Part shown: in pieces, positions 18,854 through 29,476 of the stretch
How positions within the stretch are numbered: position 1 is the stretch's first letter
Layout: each line of letters opens with the position of its first letter
Source of the DNA: Pelagomonas calceolata
Taxonomy: Eukaryota > Sar > Pelagophyceae > Pelagomonadales > Pelagomonadaceae
NCBI GenBank assembly: GCA_918797485.1
Contig: CAKKNE010000004.1
Location: forward strand, 1,488,001-1,552,000
Length of the DNA stretch: 64,000 bases
Direction of reading: 5' to 3'
Notes under the pieces: model-generated
Database searches by the model: none
Told to the model about the DNA's origin: nothing
Seen by the model: only the letters and a program-made list of their open reading frames with translations
Position numbers and translations under genes: made by a program

Positions 18854-20709
18854 TGCGATGCGTCAAGCCACCATTCTCAGGAGATTTCTCAGCCAAACAT
18901 ATACCAGGCCTGCGGGAATAGACCCCAAAACCGTCAAGCTATCGTAGCACAGGGCTCTGGAGCACGGATGAATTTTAATTCAAATTTTTTCATGCCTCGT
19001 CGCGCTCACGCGCCCACAAACACGATGGCAGGGCAAAGCGGTCCGGCACTCAAGCTAAAGGAGAGCGCGAAACCAGGACCCGAGCTGAGCGAGTCTGGAG
19101 GCAAGGCTACCTACCGGGATGGCTAGTTGTGGTGATGAGGCCCTCTGGTGTGATGAAGGCGCTGCCCCCTAAATCGGGTCTATAGCTAGTGCTGCCGCAC
19201 ACTCGATGGATTTAGGGCGCAACTCGAGAACAAGAGGCTTCAGGCCCTTATGTATCCCTGCGCGGAGTTTGGAGAAGCGTGCGTTGCAGGAAGTGGGCCG
19301 TTACAGGTGCGACTTGCCGCTTATTGCCGCCGTTCGGGCCGCAGTGTCGGGAATCATCGATTATGACCCCGCGCCGGTCCCCGGGCCCGTGGCTTCTCGC
19401 AGGAGCCCCCTCGAAGCTCTCAGTTCATCCTGCGTCGACTTCGATGCGGCCGCCGCGGAGCCGACGATTTCCAGCTTTTCGGGCGCTTGAAGTTGTCCGC
19501 GGTGCCCCAGGTGAACCCACCTTTATTTGAGCTGGGCGGTGCCCGCATCGCGTCGGAGAGCGCATCGATTGTGGTGGGCTCAAGAGCGAAATGGCCACTC
19601 GCGAAATGTGGTGCTGCCGCGCTCTTTTGTGGCGTCACGGTACCGCCTCGGTTGACCCCTTGGGCTGCCCACGGGCGCATTTTGGCTTCGCACGAGGCGA
19701 AAAAAAGTTCGCGTTTATCGAGTTTCACGGGTTTTAGACGCCTTCTCCCCCGGAGCCCGGATGAGCAAATTTGGCTGCAGAGTAAACTAAGGCTAAAGAT
19801 AAATCACTGGCGATTGAGCCCCGGAGTCCATCCGCGGGAAGACGAGATTGAAAACCCTTCTCACCCCGGAGTCCATCCCCGCTATCGAAATAACGACGCG
19901 TATTTTTGAAGAAAAAAGGGGCAGCGTCCCGAGCGACGTAGGAAAGAGGGTTATGCCCCTTTGACGAAGTAAATGAGGGTCGGGGTCTTTATGCACCAGG
20001 CTTCAGGCCCAGGTGCGGTGCCTGTCGCGTTTAGACCACGCCTCCCGAGCCGCTAACACGTCTAGGTACCTTTGCGCCGTAAATTCGGGTTTACCCTAAT
20101 TTCTCGGCGCGGAGGAGTCGTGGTCTGTACTCGACAGGTGCGGTGCGCAGGCCCTGAGGTCCTAGACTCTGAGTTTGCCAGTGGGCGTAGAGCCTAGAGT
20201 GAACCACATACCCAGCGGTCCGGCCAACCCTGGGCGGATCATCACTGCCCGCGGCACCGTGACTCAGGCCCGGGGTAGTACATCATCATAGCCGCGGCCA
20301 CAATCCTCACTGGCAAGCCCAGTGCAGGCCATTCACAGTCATCGTGATAGTAGCCTAAGTAGTCCGAGTCGATTGGCCTGGTCCGGGCGCCGGCGCAGCG
20401 GCAGCCTCAGGTTGGGCCTGAGCCAGAGCCTGAGCCTATCATGGGCCTCAGTAGCCTGAGCCTGAGGCGGCTAGCGGCCGCGGCCCGGGCCTGACTAGTA
20501 GCCCCGGGCCGCCAGTGACTCGGAGTCCCGGCTCGGGCGCGAGTTGCCTGAGAAACCAAGTTGCGGCAACTTGAATTGTTAGCCGGGGTCGTGGGGGCGG
20601 CCGGGCCCTATAGTAGTACAGGCTCGTAGGCTGGGTTACCGCAGTATATCATGTACAAGTGACTTCATAGATATATGCGTCTGTAACGGCGTAAGTGCAA
20701 AACGACTAC
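18854..20709. other. Spacer with family B repeat and word-rich DNA
   Basis: No gene is supported. A family B copy lies at 19353-19735. A GCGATTGAGCCCCG segment near 19811 recurs at 46709. From 20150 to 20660 the sequence is densely made of recurring words (GCCTGAG, ACTCGGAGT, GCCAGTG, CACCGTGAC). The DRC3 promoter must lie at the right end. Confidence 0.5.
19353..19735 (+). repeat. Dispersed repeat family B, copy 1
   Basis: It matches 51561-51960 in the same orientation. Shared landmarks are CCCCGCGCCGGTCCCCGGGC, CTCGAAGCTCTC, GATTTCCAGCTTTTCG, GCGCTTGAAGTTGTCCGCGG, TGCTGCCGCGCT and TTCACGGGTTTT. The copies diverge by many substitutions and small gaps. No conserved frame is convincing. Confidence 0.7.
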
Positions 20710-22266
20710 ATGATCCAAGTTATTGATCAAGACTTAATTTCATCAGCCCTCCAAGAGGGCACACAACTAGTAACGTCAGATGGCTCGGGGATTAACGGTG
20801 ACACTCTTGCTGATATAGCGGCGAAGGCAACCGAGTTACGACTATCGTTTAAGAACGTACTAGAAATCGATAATTTGCAAGGTTTCCACGCTCTAAGGAC
20901 TTTGTGCTTAGATAATAACATCATTAAGTGCATGAAAAATTTAGATCATTTGGTGAACTTGACCTGGCTTGATCTTTCATTTAATCGCATCTCAAAAGTG
21001 ACAGGCTTGGACAGGCTGGAGAAGCTAACAGATCTATCATTATTCAATAACATGATATCTGAGGTCAACGGTCTCGGTCGGTGTAAAAACCTGCACTGCT
21101 TATCTCTGGGCAACAACAACATCTCCGCTCTTAAAGATATTGTTGAATTGAGATGCTTTCAAAACTTAAGGCTACTTAACTTGGAAGGCAATCCTGTATC
21201 AAAAGAGTCCTCGTATCGCATGTGCATACTGGCTTATTTCAGTGAGCTCGCATATCTTGATTACTCCATGGTGACTAGAGCGGAGGTTGTAACGGCACGA
21301 GAACAATATCAGGACGAGCTTCTGGATGTGGAAGAGAAGGAAAATCTCCAAGAAGAAAAAAACAGCAGCGAACTCGCCGCTATCAGGCATACACAAAAGC
21401 TGGCGGATGCTAATCTGACCGTAGTGCAGATTATATTTGATGATATGTTTGCTGATGATATCGAGATCTTAAAATTGAAGCATTTTCCCGGGGTAAGCAG
21501 TATTATGAATTCGTTTCAAAGCGAAGTAGAATCCGCCTCGGATGTGTTTCAACGGGAAGGGTTGGCAAGATATCAACTAAAGAAAAGAGAAGAAAAGCAA
21601 TTCGAATTCGCACTGCGTCAGTTACGAGCGAAATATGCCAACGAGTCTATTGATCTGGTGACAAAGTTTGGACGTATTAAAAAGAAAACTCTAAAGAGTC
21701 TGGCTCTTAAGCAGAATATTGAATCATATGATCTTGACCCACTCCGGGTAGCTCTCAGGAAATTGATTAGTTTGTTAAAGGACCTTGAAATGAGGCAAGT
21801 TGAACAATGCGAAGAACTAATAGGCGAGTTCGAAACAAAATATTTTGAGGTCAAACAGTCTTGTCTGGAGGGTCAACAAGCTTACTTTAGACGCCTCGAA
21901 GATCACGAAACCAATTTCATTCGTATGCTCTCGCTTTTGGTTGGTGAGCTTTTGGACCAAGCAGCCAAGGACAAGTTACCAGATGACTTGCCATCTGAGA
22001 TAAGCTCCTTACTGACAGACAGAGATTCGTGCATGAATGCAATCACTGGCTCCCATGACATTCACGTAGGAAAGTTATATCGTCGGGAGGACGAAGCAAA
22101 ACATAACGAAGGATTATTGTTTAAAGGAACTCTACGGTATTATCGTGATGAGGAACATTTAAGGAGCAGATGTCGAATTTCTGAACTCAACGATTTTGAA
22201 GGAGCTTGCTTGAATGAATTCAGCAGGTTGACGAGCGATAGGGACAGTGATGAAAAGGCAGAATGA
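20710..22266 (+). CDS. DRC3: Dynein regulatory complex subunit 3 (LRRC48)
   Basis: The uninterrupted frame gives 518 residues from the ATG at 20710; the family is about 523. DRC3 sits in the nexin-dynein regulatory complex and helps control inner-arm dynein and flagellar waveform. Residues about 45-160 are SDS22-type leucine-rich repeats: LRTLCLDNNIIKCMKNL, LTWLDLSFNRISKVTGL, LTDLSLFNNMISEVNGL, LHCLSLGNNNIS. A cap with AYFSELAYLDY follows. The C-terminal 350 residues are helical coiled coil with the family's late DDLPSEISSLLTDRDSCMNA and GSHDIHVGKLYRREDE. A GTG five codons upstream is not a start. No introns are needed. Confidence 0.96.
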   Translation: MIQVIDQDLISSALQEGTQLVTSDGSGINGDTLADIAAKATELRLSFKNVLEIDNLQGFHALRTLCLDNNIIKCMKNLDHLVNLTWLDLSFNRISKVTGLDRLEKLTDLSLFNNMISEVNGLGRCKNLHCLSLGNNNISALKDIVELRCFQNLRLLNLEGNPVSKESSYRMCILAYFSELAYLDYSMVTRAEVVTAREQYQDELLDVEEKENLQEEKNSSELAAIRHTQKLADANLTVVQIIFDDMFADDIEILKLKHFPGVSSIMNSFQSEVESASDVFQREGLARYQLKKREEKQFEFALRQLRAKYANESIDLVTKFGRIKKKTLKSLALKQNIESYDLDPLRVALRKLISLLKDLEMRQVEQCEELIGEFETKYFEVKQSCLEGQQAYFRRLEDHETNFIRMLSLLVGELLDQAAKDKLPDDLPSEISSLLTDRDSCMNAITGSHDIHVGKLYRREDEAKHNEGLLFKGTLRYYRDEEHLRSRCRISELNDFEGACLNEFSRLTSDRDSDEKAE

Positions 22267-22933
22267 ATTACACTGCCGTGTGCTTGCTACCAATGTAATT
22301 GAGTTCTTCGGGCTCAGGCTAGTAATTGAGTTCTCCCGGACCGCCCGTCAAGGCCGCGGGCGCGGCAGACGGCCGTGGGCGCGGCAGACCGCCGCGGACA
22401 GGGCCCCGTGGTCAAGGTTAAAACTCGTGGCCGACTGGGATAGGATGTGGGGCGGACGCAGCAGTCGCAGTTGAAATTGAATCTGCGATCGCAGACAGCG
22501 GGCGGTGGGCCGGTCGCGAGCGGCGGACGCTATTTCGCGGTCAGGTCGCGGGCGGGACCGAACGGCCGTGGACCTGACAGCCCGGCCAGGGAGCCGGTGG
22601 GGCACGTGGTGTACCCGTCTCGCGGTCAAGGTACGGACTCGGTGCGGTCTTTCTGCGAACGGACGCGGCGCAGGGAAGTCGGAGGTCTCACAGGCCCCGT
22701 ACTAGTCACGGCAGACCAGTAGTAGTGGCCACTTCTAGTGGCCACTAGGAGTGCTACTAGTAGTCCAAGTTTGTCGTTGCGGATATATCAGTAAATAAGT
22801 GAATACTCAGGCTACCATGACTACGGCTAAAACAAAGCGACTCGGAGTCGACGATAGCGCGTGTGTGTGGCCAACTCTCGAGGACCTAGGTCCCACTTGC
22901 ATTAATGGAACGGCATCGAGTATATCCTCTCAC
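22267..22933. other. Spacer between DRC3 and SEC12
   Basis: The left 400 bases are GC-rich with repeats of GGCCGTGG and GGTCGCGGGCGG. The word CACTAGAAGTGGCCACTACT and its inverse form a palindrome around 22724-22750 (GGCCACTTCTAGTGGCCACT). No gene is seen. The gene ends converge here. Confidence 0.4.
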
Positions 22934-24136
22934 TCACTCGCACCATAACCCATAGCGAACAGCGCATGTGTACAGAAGGTTTCGCAGCAAAAAGACAATT
23001 AAGGCAAATAGAACAGAAAAACGCGCCATGGTCACCCTAGTTGTGGAAGTCAGATATGTTGTGACAAGTTTGTAGTCTGCAGAGACAGACAGCACGCGTG
23101 GCGGTGTGCTGGACATGTCTGGGGTAATGGCTAATGCGGTCACAGGGAGCTCGTGGGCTTGTAGATGCCTGCCTAAAGATGAAAGGTCTGTCGTGCTGGC
23201 AATACCCACCATTCCCTCCACATTCCCATGCACAATTAATTCTCCTTCAAGGCAAACAGCTGAGACAGGATGCCTGGATATACGTCTAGTGGCAACAAGG
23301 CCAACGTCGAGGGTACCATCTTGATCATCTGAAGCTACCAGGCTCCATTTTGTTGCATATGCATCTCCACGAGACCTAGACTGTACGCTGATTATGCCAT
23401 TGTCACCAACAAATTTGCATGCTCGCACGAGTAGCTTGGCCGATGGTGTCTTTTCGCGATAGTTATTAGCCTGAGATAACGGCATGGCACAACTCGTGGA
23501 TACCTTACATATGGTGGCGCCAGTACTCAGGCTATGTACAAGACATGTGCCATCCTTGGAAGCAGTTGCCAGCAAATGTCTGCTCTCAGAGAAGGAACAG
23601 TCTGTTATTGATGAGGTGTGTCCAGGGGAGAGAGCGTTCACCAGCGTGCATCTAAATCTGCCTTCATCATTGGACACGGCCCAAATACGTAGCTTGCCGT
23701 CATCGCCCCCGACTGCCAGAACATCTCTCGAGTCGTCTACAGCGCAGCAATTGATCGAAGGACCTTCCTTCTTAAAGTCAGATACATAGTCATCCGATGC
23801 AACAGCGATGTGCCTCTGACCTTGCAAGCTACTCCCAAAACCAGACAATTTGCAGATTCTAAATCTGTTACCAAATACACTTGGGAGCAACTTTCTTTTT
23901 GGTCCGATGCAGATCAAAGAGCACAACTCTGCACCGGTGTCTAACCTGCATAGCTCAACTAGGCCAGTTTCGCCGACTTCTGCTGCTACAATCGCATTGC
24001 CTACACCTGTTCTGCTCGACCCGCCGCCGCCAGCATACACTATATGATGGCGCTGCAATGTCGACCCTACGCTGCCCAAATATGCTATGCTAAATATCGG
24101 CGTTTGTGTTGGACATGAGCGCGTCTGTCGATGCAT
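22934..24136 (-). CDS. SEC12: SEC12/PREB, ER exchange factor for SAR1
   Basis: The single exon encodes 400 residues. SEC12 is an ER membrane WD40 protein that loads GTP on SAR1 to begin COPII coat assembly. The N-terminal AGGGGSSRTGVGNAI is the conserved first-blade loop of the family, which coordinates potassium in yeast Sec12. WD-type strands follow (AVGGDDGKLRIWAV, LATASKDGTCLVHSL, VLSVSADYKLVTTYL). Near the C-terminus ARFSVLFALIVFLLRNLLY is the single membrane anchor, leaving a very short lumenal tail, as in PREB. The ATG at 24136 is chosen; the codon before it is GTG. Confidence 0.88.
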   Translation of the reverse strand: MHRQTRSCPTQTPIFSIAYLGSVGSTLQRHHIVYAGGGGSSRTGVGNAIVAAEVGETGLVELCRLDTGAELCSLICIGPKRKLLPSVFGNRFRICKLSGFGSSLQGQRHIAVASDDYVSDFKKEGPSINCCAVDDSRDVLAVGGDDGKLRIWAVSNDEGRFRCTLVNALSPGHTSSITDCSFSESRHLLATASKDGTCLVHSLSTGATICKVSTSCAMPLSQANNYREKTPSAKLLVRACKFVGDNGIISVQSRSRGDAYATKWSLVASDDQDGTLDVGLVATRRISRHPVSAVCLEGELIVHGNVEGMVGIASTTDLSSLGRHLQAHELPVTALAITPDMSSTPPRVLSVSADYKLVTTYLTSTTRVTMARFSVLFALIVFLLRNLLYTCAVRYGLWCE

Positions 24137-24846
24137 CACTCATGTGCGCGGGCTGAGCGGTACGGCATAGTGCGCAGAAAAGGGCAGGCGTAAGCTGCAG
24201 CTGGGTGGTCGAATAGTTCAAATCACCCACTATTGATCTCAAATTGCGAGCTTGCTTTAGCTCGCCGCAAAGGTCTTACCCTAGCCCCCCTTCAAACCAC
24301 GCCCCCCTTCATCCGTTCGACCTAGCCAATCCCCGGGAACATGGGGAAGTAATTTTTCGTAATTATGGTTCAATTTATACGTCTCAGGGGCGATGTTGGT
24401 TTGGGGCCCGGGCGGGTTTTATCTCGGACCACCGCACCGCGTCGGAGCTGCTTTCTCAGCGCGAGGCTGTCCGCATGGTACCTAACTTTGCACATCCCAT
24501 TATTTTAGCATACGGAACCTGCGCCTCAGCAAAAATTTCCCGCCATTCGGCCGGCGCGTGGCTGTACGCGCATTGCGCCAAAATTAACTTGAACTTGAAA
24601 CTTGAAATCAACGTCGACTATTGCGCTTGACCCCCCTATAAATCTCGAACTTGAAGTCTCCACGCAGTATTAAATAAATAAATTAATTAAGGAAGGTAGA
24701 CCTAAAAAATAGGAACAAGCTCCTATTAAGATCATCATGATTCGCAGGCCCGGGGAAGGCCCGGGGTAATTTATCTTAATAAGGACTCATGGAGGATGCG
24801 TCCAAATCTTAGAAGAGAGAATTACCCGGCGTTACTCGGACCCTAG
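24137..24846. other. Spacer with LINE-tail relic
   Basis: A frame at 24244-24630 has no family resemblance and I do not call it. A LINE 3' tail in minus orientation lies at 24670-24725. The SEC12 promoter must be at the left end. Confidence 0.4.
24670..24725 (-). mobile_element. LINE 3' tail relic
   Basis: Read on the minus strand it gives AGGAGCTTGTTCC, a T tract, AGGTCTACCTTCCTTAATTA and TTTA repeats, matching the 3' end of the LINE at 7738-8035. Only the last 55 bases or so remain recognisable. Confidence 0.7.
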
Positions 24847-26054
24847 TCATCGGTGCGCTGCTAGGGCTCTGTCGACGCTGGATTGCCAAATGCAAGTGCT
24901 CACGTCCTTAGAATGCAAGTGCTTTTGTGTGTACCTCAAAGCCCAGCCTTGAGTTGCTGAACGACTCTGGTGAGCCTTTCTTTCATCATATTGCAAAGGG
25001 ACCTGAAAATAGCGTATCATGCATGGGAATTCCTTCTTCAATCGACGCCGCATGCCATAAGACCAGTTTGCCTGTCCTACGCTAGACTGGGGCATACTGA
25101 GGACGTATTTTACGTCTTGTAGAGCAGATTTGTAGCGCTCAACTGCCTCAAAGGCCTGGGCGCGGCGGACAAGCGACTTCACATTATTAATGTCTGTATC
25201 CAAGACCGCAGTACAGTCTGCTATGGTACCATCAAAGTTGGAAAGCTGCTTGTGACAGGCAGAACGATTTGAATAAGCCTTGATACAGAGTTCTGAGCTC
25301 TTGTCAGCAGTAGCATCGATGCATCTGGTGTATGCTTCAATAGCACCTTCAAAATCGGCTAGTTTGTAACACTTGTCACCTGCTTCTTTGTCACGTGCTG
25401 GCTTGGGCAATGACATGACACGGCGCTTTTCAGCAGCCTCAAACTTAGGTTCGACGCTACGCTTTATTTTCACTATCTCACTGTTTCCGGCATCGAGGGC
25501 AAGAGCACGATCGCACGTCGCAAGGCAGTCTTTTAGATGTCCAGATTGCATCTGCTCCTTGGCCTTGCTGATCAGGACCATCACGCGATCCTTGCGCATT
25601 AACTCCTCCATCTCGGACGCCTGTTTTTTCAAGTCAGCATTACCAGGGTCTACTGCAAGTCCCATCTTGATGTTATCAATAGCATCTTTGTATTTGTTCA
25701 ATGCACGCAATGCAATAGCCAACCGGAAATATCCTTTGATAAATTTCTTGTTGACTTTGATGCACAGCCGACCTAAGTAGACAGCGTTTAAAGGAAAATA
25801 GTAGTGAATGATACCGTCTTCAGCTGCCTCATCCCACATCTCTAAGGCCGCATACCTATGGTATTATGCTATTTTGAATTAACATTGTGCGAGCATGCTC
25901 TGGACACAGTGCCGCACGCCGCTGAGCGATTGCTGAAAAAGGTCACGTCCGTCGGATCGAGGTCAATCGCCTCCGTGTATTTGATGATAGCATCTTTGTG
26001 ATTCCCAGATGTGAAGAGTCTGTTACCCTCCTTTTTGGCGGCTTGAGCATCCAT
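24847..26054 (-). CDS. TPR co-chaperone (STIP1/HOP-like carboxylate-clamp protein)
   Basis: Exons 25918-26054, 25815-25855 and 24847-25772 join through introns of 62 and 42 bases into 368 codons. The first TPR set carries the carboxylate-clamp pattern that binds EEVD tails of HSP70/HSP90: KKEGNRLF, FFSNRSAAYAAL across intron 1, and KKFIKGYFRLAIAL after intron 2. A second TPR set repeats it (KEAGDKCYKL, AYSNRSACHKQL, VKSLVRRAQAFE). It ends near LQDVKYVLSMP, as in short STIP1-like proteins of protists. The last 70 residues look unrelated and may hide another splice. It may help assemble dyneins or IFT, but nothing here proves that. Confidence 0.8.
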
Positions 26055-26807
26055 TTTTCCGTGACCAGCAGACTAGGGATGCAGGGGCAGAGAGTGAGCA
26101 ATTCGAGAGGAATGAGGTCTTCCGGCGTCTGCCAGATGTAGGGTCATTTTTGCAGATCGAAATCATTTTTGCAGAATCGAAAAAGCAAAATGGATTTTGG
26201 ACGCTGCGTTACGGGGTCGATCCACTGGCACTGCCCGCTCCACTTCCGAGTCCACTGGCACTATTAATGAGCTACTAGAACTCAAGTTGAACAGGGAAAT
26301 AAGGCCAACTTCCGCTGTTGGACCTCACTAGCTTAGCTAAGAACCGCAGGCTGGGCCGGAATTAAAACCTTGGGCCAACTGCCAGTGCCAACTGGTGAGC
26401 CTGAGCTCCGAATCATGGCAAATGGTGCTCCGACAGGTCCCTAAATGCCGGAGTACTCTAGGAGACCTGGCAGCGACCCCGGGCCCGGTGCATGTGCTTT
26501 CAAAATCATGATGGAAGTTCTATTTTAAGACGCTTCTACTAGAAGTATACCACACATGTCCCTTTTTAAGCGCCGGCTAGTTATCAATGCCAAGACCCAC
26601 ACGCCACCCGATGATGACATGAGGCGTGACTCCGCATAACGGCAAGATATACACAATCATAGGCCGATTCATACGCCAGAAGTTGCGATCACGCAGCTCC
26701 GCAGTCGGCTCATACACACACGGCACAAACCTCGGGGACCCAATTGGAGCGTGGTGGGCGCTTCATGCAAGTATACGTTCAATGCTATGCTGGCCTAGTT
26801 GTAATCA
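26055..26807. other. Spacer upstream of the TPR co-chaperone
   Basis: It holds the co-chaperone promoter, a short tandem of ATTTTTGCAGA(A)TCGAAA near 26140-26190, and word-rich DNA at 26220-26480 (TCCACTGGCACT, AACTCAAGTTGAAC, CCGAGTC). No gene is supported. Confidence 0.4.
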
Positions 26808-28780
26808 CTAATCTCTGAGCTTGAGAAAGATTTTTTTAAGCTGCCGGGCTTCGTATGAAACGTTGTGCGTTGCTACTGCAGGGCGCTTGCCGTCCGGATC
26901 CACGGCTGGTGTGATAACAGTTGTAATATTAGTTCCGTGCGAGTCGCATGCCTCTAAAAAGCTGATAATTTCATGAACAGACGTGTCCTTCAACATGAGC
27001 ATGTGCTTGGCCATATTTTCTGCTAGTGCAAGGAAGCAACGCTTAGAGTAGTACCAAGTATCAGGTCCAAGCTTTTTGTCGTATGGTTCGAGCGACTTTA
27101 TAATCCGAGAAATACCAAATTCAAAATTTCCTTTGGCGCAGTAGAGAGTACCGATAACAAGGTTGACGATGCAAAGATGGTAACAAAGCCGTTCTGGTTC
27201 GGTGTAGGCGAGACGTTCTTCTTCCTTTTCAATCTTTCGCATTAGTTCTTCAGCTTCCTCGTTTTGAGACGTCATAATGTACGAGACACATAGATTGGCG
27301 AGCACTATAGCAGGAACATCTAGGATGTCCTCGGACTTTCTTTTTACGCTTGGATCATAGTAACGGATCGCCTCTTTAAACTTAGATTCCTGCATAAAAA
27401 ATACATGCGCGACATTGAGCTTCCACACTTCGTGCTCCGAACAGAACTCTGCACTCTGGCGAAAGAGGCGCTCAACCATAGGGTAGTTCTCTTTGTCCCA
27501 GTAGACACGAGCCATGGCCATGAGGACGGGAATATACCGTTCAAGAGCTTCATCATAGAGCTTTAGTGATTGCTTGATCGCCTCGTTGTCACGAGAAATT
27601 CGTGCATCCTGGATGGCTTTGGTCAACTTGCGCAGCTGGTCTATATGTTTATTGGTGAGGTCGTCATACTTACGATAAGCCTCTTCAGGGGATGTTTGCA
27701 CCATTATTGATGCATCCAGATAGTCAAAGAGCTCACTGGGTAAGAATTTATAGGTGAGGTGGGTATTCTCAGCAAGAATGTCAGCGGCCAAGTCGTAATA
27801 TCCAAACTTACAGTGCAAAAGCAGCAAATTTCCGAACGTCTCGGGCGGGAAAGGAGGATTTGACAAAAGGAAGTTTAACTTCCGGAACCCAGTGGATGGA
27901 TCTTCGTCCATGTGCAAAAGTGCCTGATTGTGCAGTGTGACTGCATCTAGCTCCTCCTCCTGACGCGGTGGCATGTCACTCAACGCTTCTTTGGCTGCAT
28001 CTAAGTTACCTTCTTGAAATTCAATAGCTGCCTTGAGATTGAATGCCTCCACTAGGCAAGTCTCTTGTAACACTGAACTATTTCCTACACTCCGCACATC
28101 AATTCCGTCGGTATTGCTTCCGACGCTCAATTCCGGATGCTCGCGCACACCACGTTCAATAATCTCTGCCAAGCTTTTTAGTGCAGCGGCGTATTGCTTC
28201 TGCTTGTAGTAGCATAAGGCCACATTGCATGCAAAATCAGCTTGGTAGCCTAGAGTATTCATGGCCTCGACGTACTTTGCGCGTGCACTCTCGTAATGGC
28301 CTTCCTTGAAAGCGACAGCTGCATAATTTATAATGGTTTCTGGATCATCTGTGAGACATCGATCAAGTAAGGACTTGCACCCACTCAATTCGTCTTGCTC
28401 GTACTTGATAGCTGCCTGAAGTGATATCATCTGCTGTGCGAATTGAGGACCATCAACTCGAAGAGCTGCTCGAATTGCATCAGCATATAGTCCCGCCTTG
28501 TACAGTGCTTGTGCATAATAGAGCTTGTACCTAAAATCTGTTTACGCTTCGTGGACTGCGAATGAACGTACTCTTCGATATTGGGACAAATCATTACAAG
28601 TTCCTCGTAGGTCTGTGCGGCAGATCGGAAGTCCTGCTGGTGGTAGTAGCAGAATCCCAACAGAGACAGTGCTGCCCGGGAGCGAGGGAACGCTTGACGT
28701 TGCAAAGCAAGGTGTCCTACAGCGTCCTCGTATCGCCCCTCTTTGATTGCAGCATAAGTGGCGGTTGTTTGCGTAGCCAT
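26808..28780 (-). CDS. IFT70: Intraflagellar transport protein 70 (TTC30/DYF-1)
   Basis: Exons 28572-28780 and 26808-28530 join over a 41-base intron into 643 residues; the family is about 660. IFT70 is an all-TPR superhelix in the IFT-B1 core, wrapping IFT52 and needed for tubulin glutamylation and kinesin-2 action. The N-terminus has AIKEGRYEDAVGHL and LLGFCYYHQQDFRSAAQTYE; the junction restores EEYKLYYAQALYKAGLY. Later landmarks are MISLQAAIKYEQDEL, GCKSLLDRC, FKEGHYESARAKY, CNVALCYYKQKQY and the end GTLYCAKGNFEFGISRIIKS with DTWYYSKRCFLAL. The ATG at 28780 (AAAATGGC) is preferred over the GTG two codons earlier. The order and spacing of family blocks are complete. Confidence 0.95.
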
Positions 28781-29476
28781 TTTCACAAGCGGTATCCGCT
28801 GATAACTGATTTAAAAACGTATGGCATACATAAACAAATAAGATGTTGGGTATTAAAGTGCTTACCAGGGGTCCGTTTCGATGTCCAAGGCCGTCCGGAG
28901 GGCTACATAGGAAGGGAATACGTGTAATCTGTGGGCCCCACCCCGACCCTCCCCCCCCATCCGAGCAGTCCCCTTCCCCGCCGGGCCCGGGCCGGACCGA
29001 CTCGGAGTCTGCTGCTATTGCGTGATGACCTCTCAGCATGCTTTCAAAGACCAACAAGTTATGCGTGGCAGTTCTTCTGCCACGATACCTTGATTTGCCT
29101 ACCCATCCTTGTAGGACTTCCGAGTCTTCCGAGTCCCTGTTGACGTAACACTTTTGTCGTGTTTTCGGGTGTACATCTTCCAGACCTCGTCCTTTTTCAA
29201 CGACGTAGTCTTCGAAGTTATACTTCTTCTGTTTATTAGAGCATGCTTCTAATAATTCTTTGACGAACTTCCTGTCGTCATATTGAGTCCCTTGTTGGGA
29301 GGGGACTTGTGCTGGCTCTTCGTCATCGGAGCCAACAACTGTGCTTGCTTGGGGGCTGCTCATTTTATTAAAATGCTAACAAACGGCTGGGCTTTCTCTC
29401 CCAACGAGTGTAGTGTGGACACTCGCGAATGTATAGGATGATTTCAAAAGGTAATACGGCGGAGTATCTCTTAGGA
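28781..29476. other. Spacer upstream of IFT70 with an unassigned minus-strand frame
   Basis: A minus-strand ATG at 29363 opens about 95 codons of ordinary composition (MSSPQASTVVGSDDEEPAQ and on, then KFVKELLEACSNKQKKYNF) that fade into word-rich, GC-biased sequence near 29010. I do not recognise it; it may be a gene fragment or part of a mobile element next to the fossil at 29477. No other feature is visible. Confidence 0.3.

Noticed and set aside
28771-28790. String resembling the dinoflagellate spliced leader (CGTAGCCATTTT)
   Set aside because: It is the antisense of the IFT70 start codon region (ATGGCTACGC), so a relict leader on the transcript is not possible; the match is chance.
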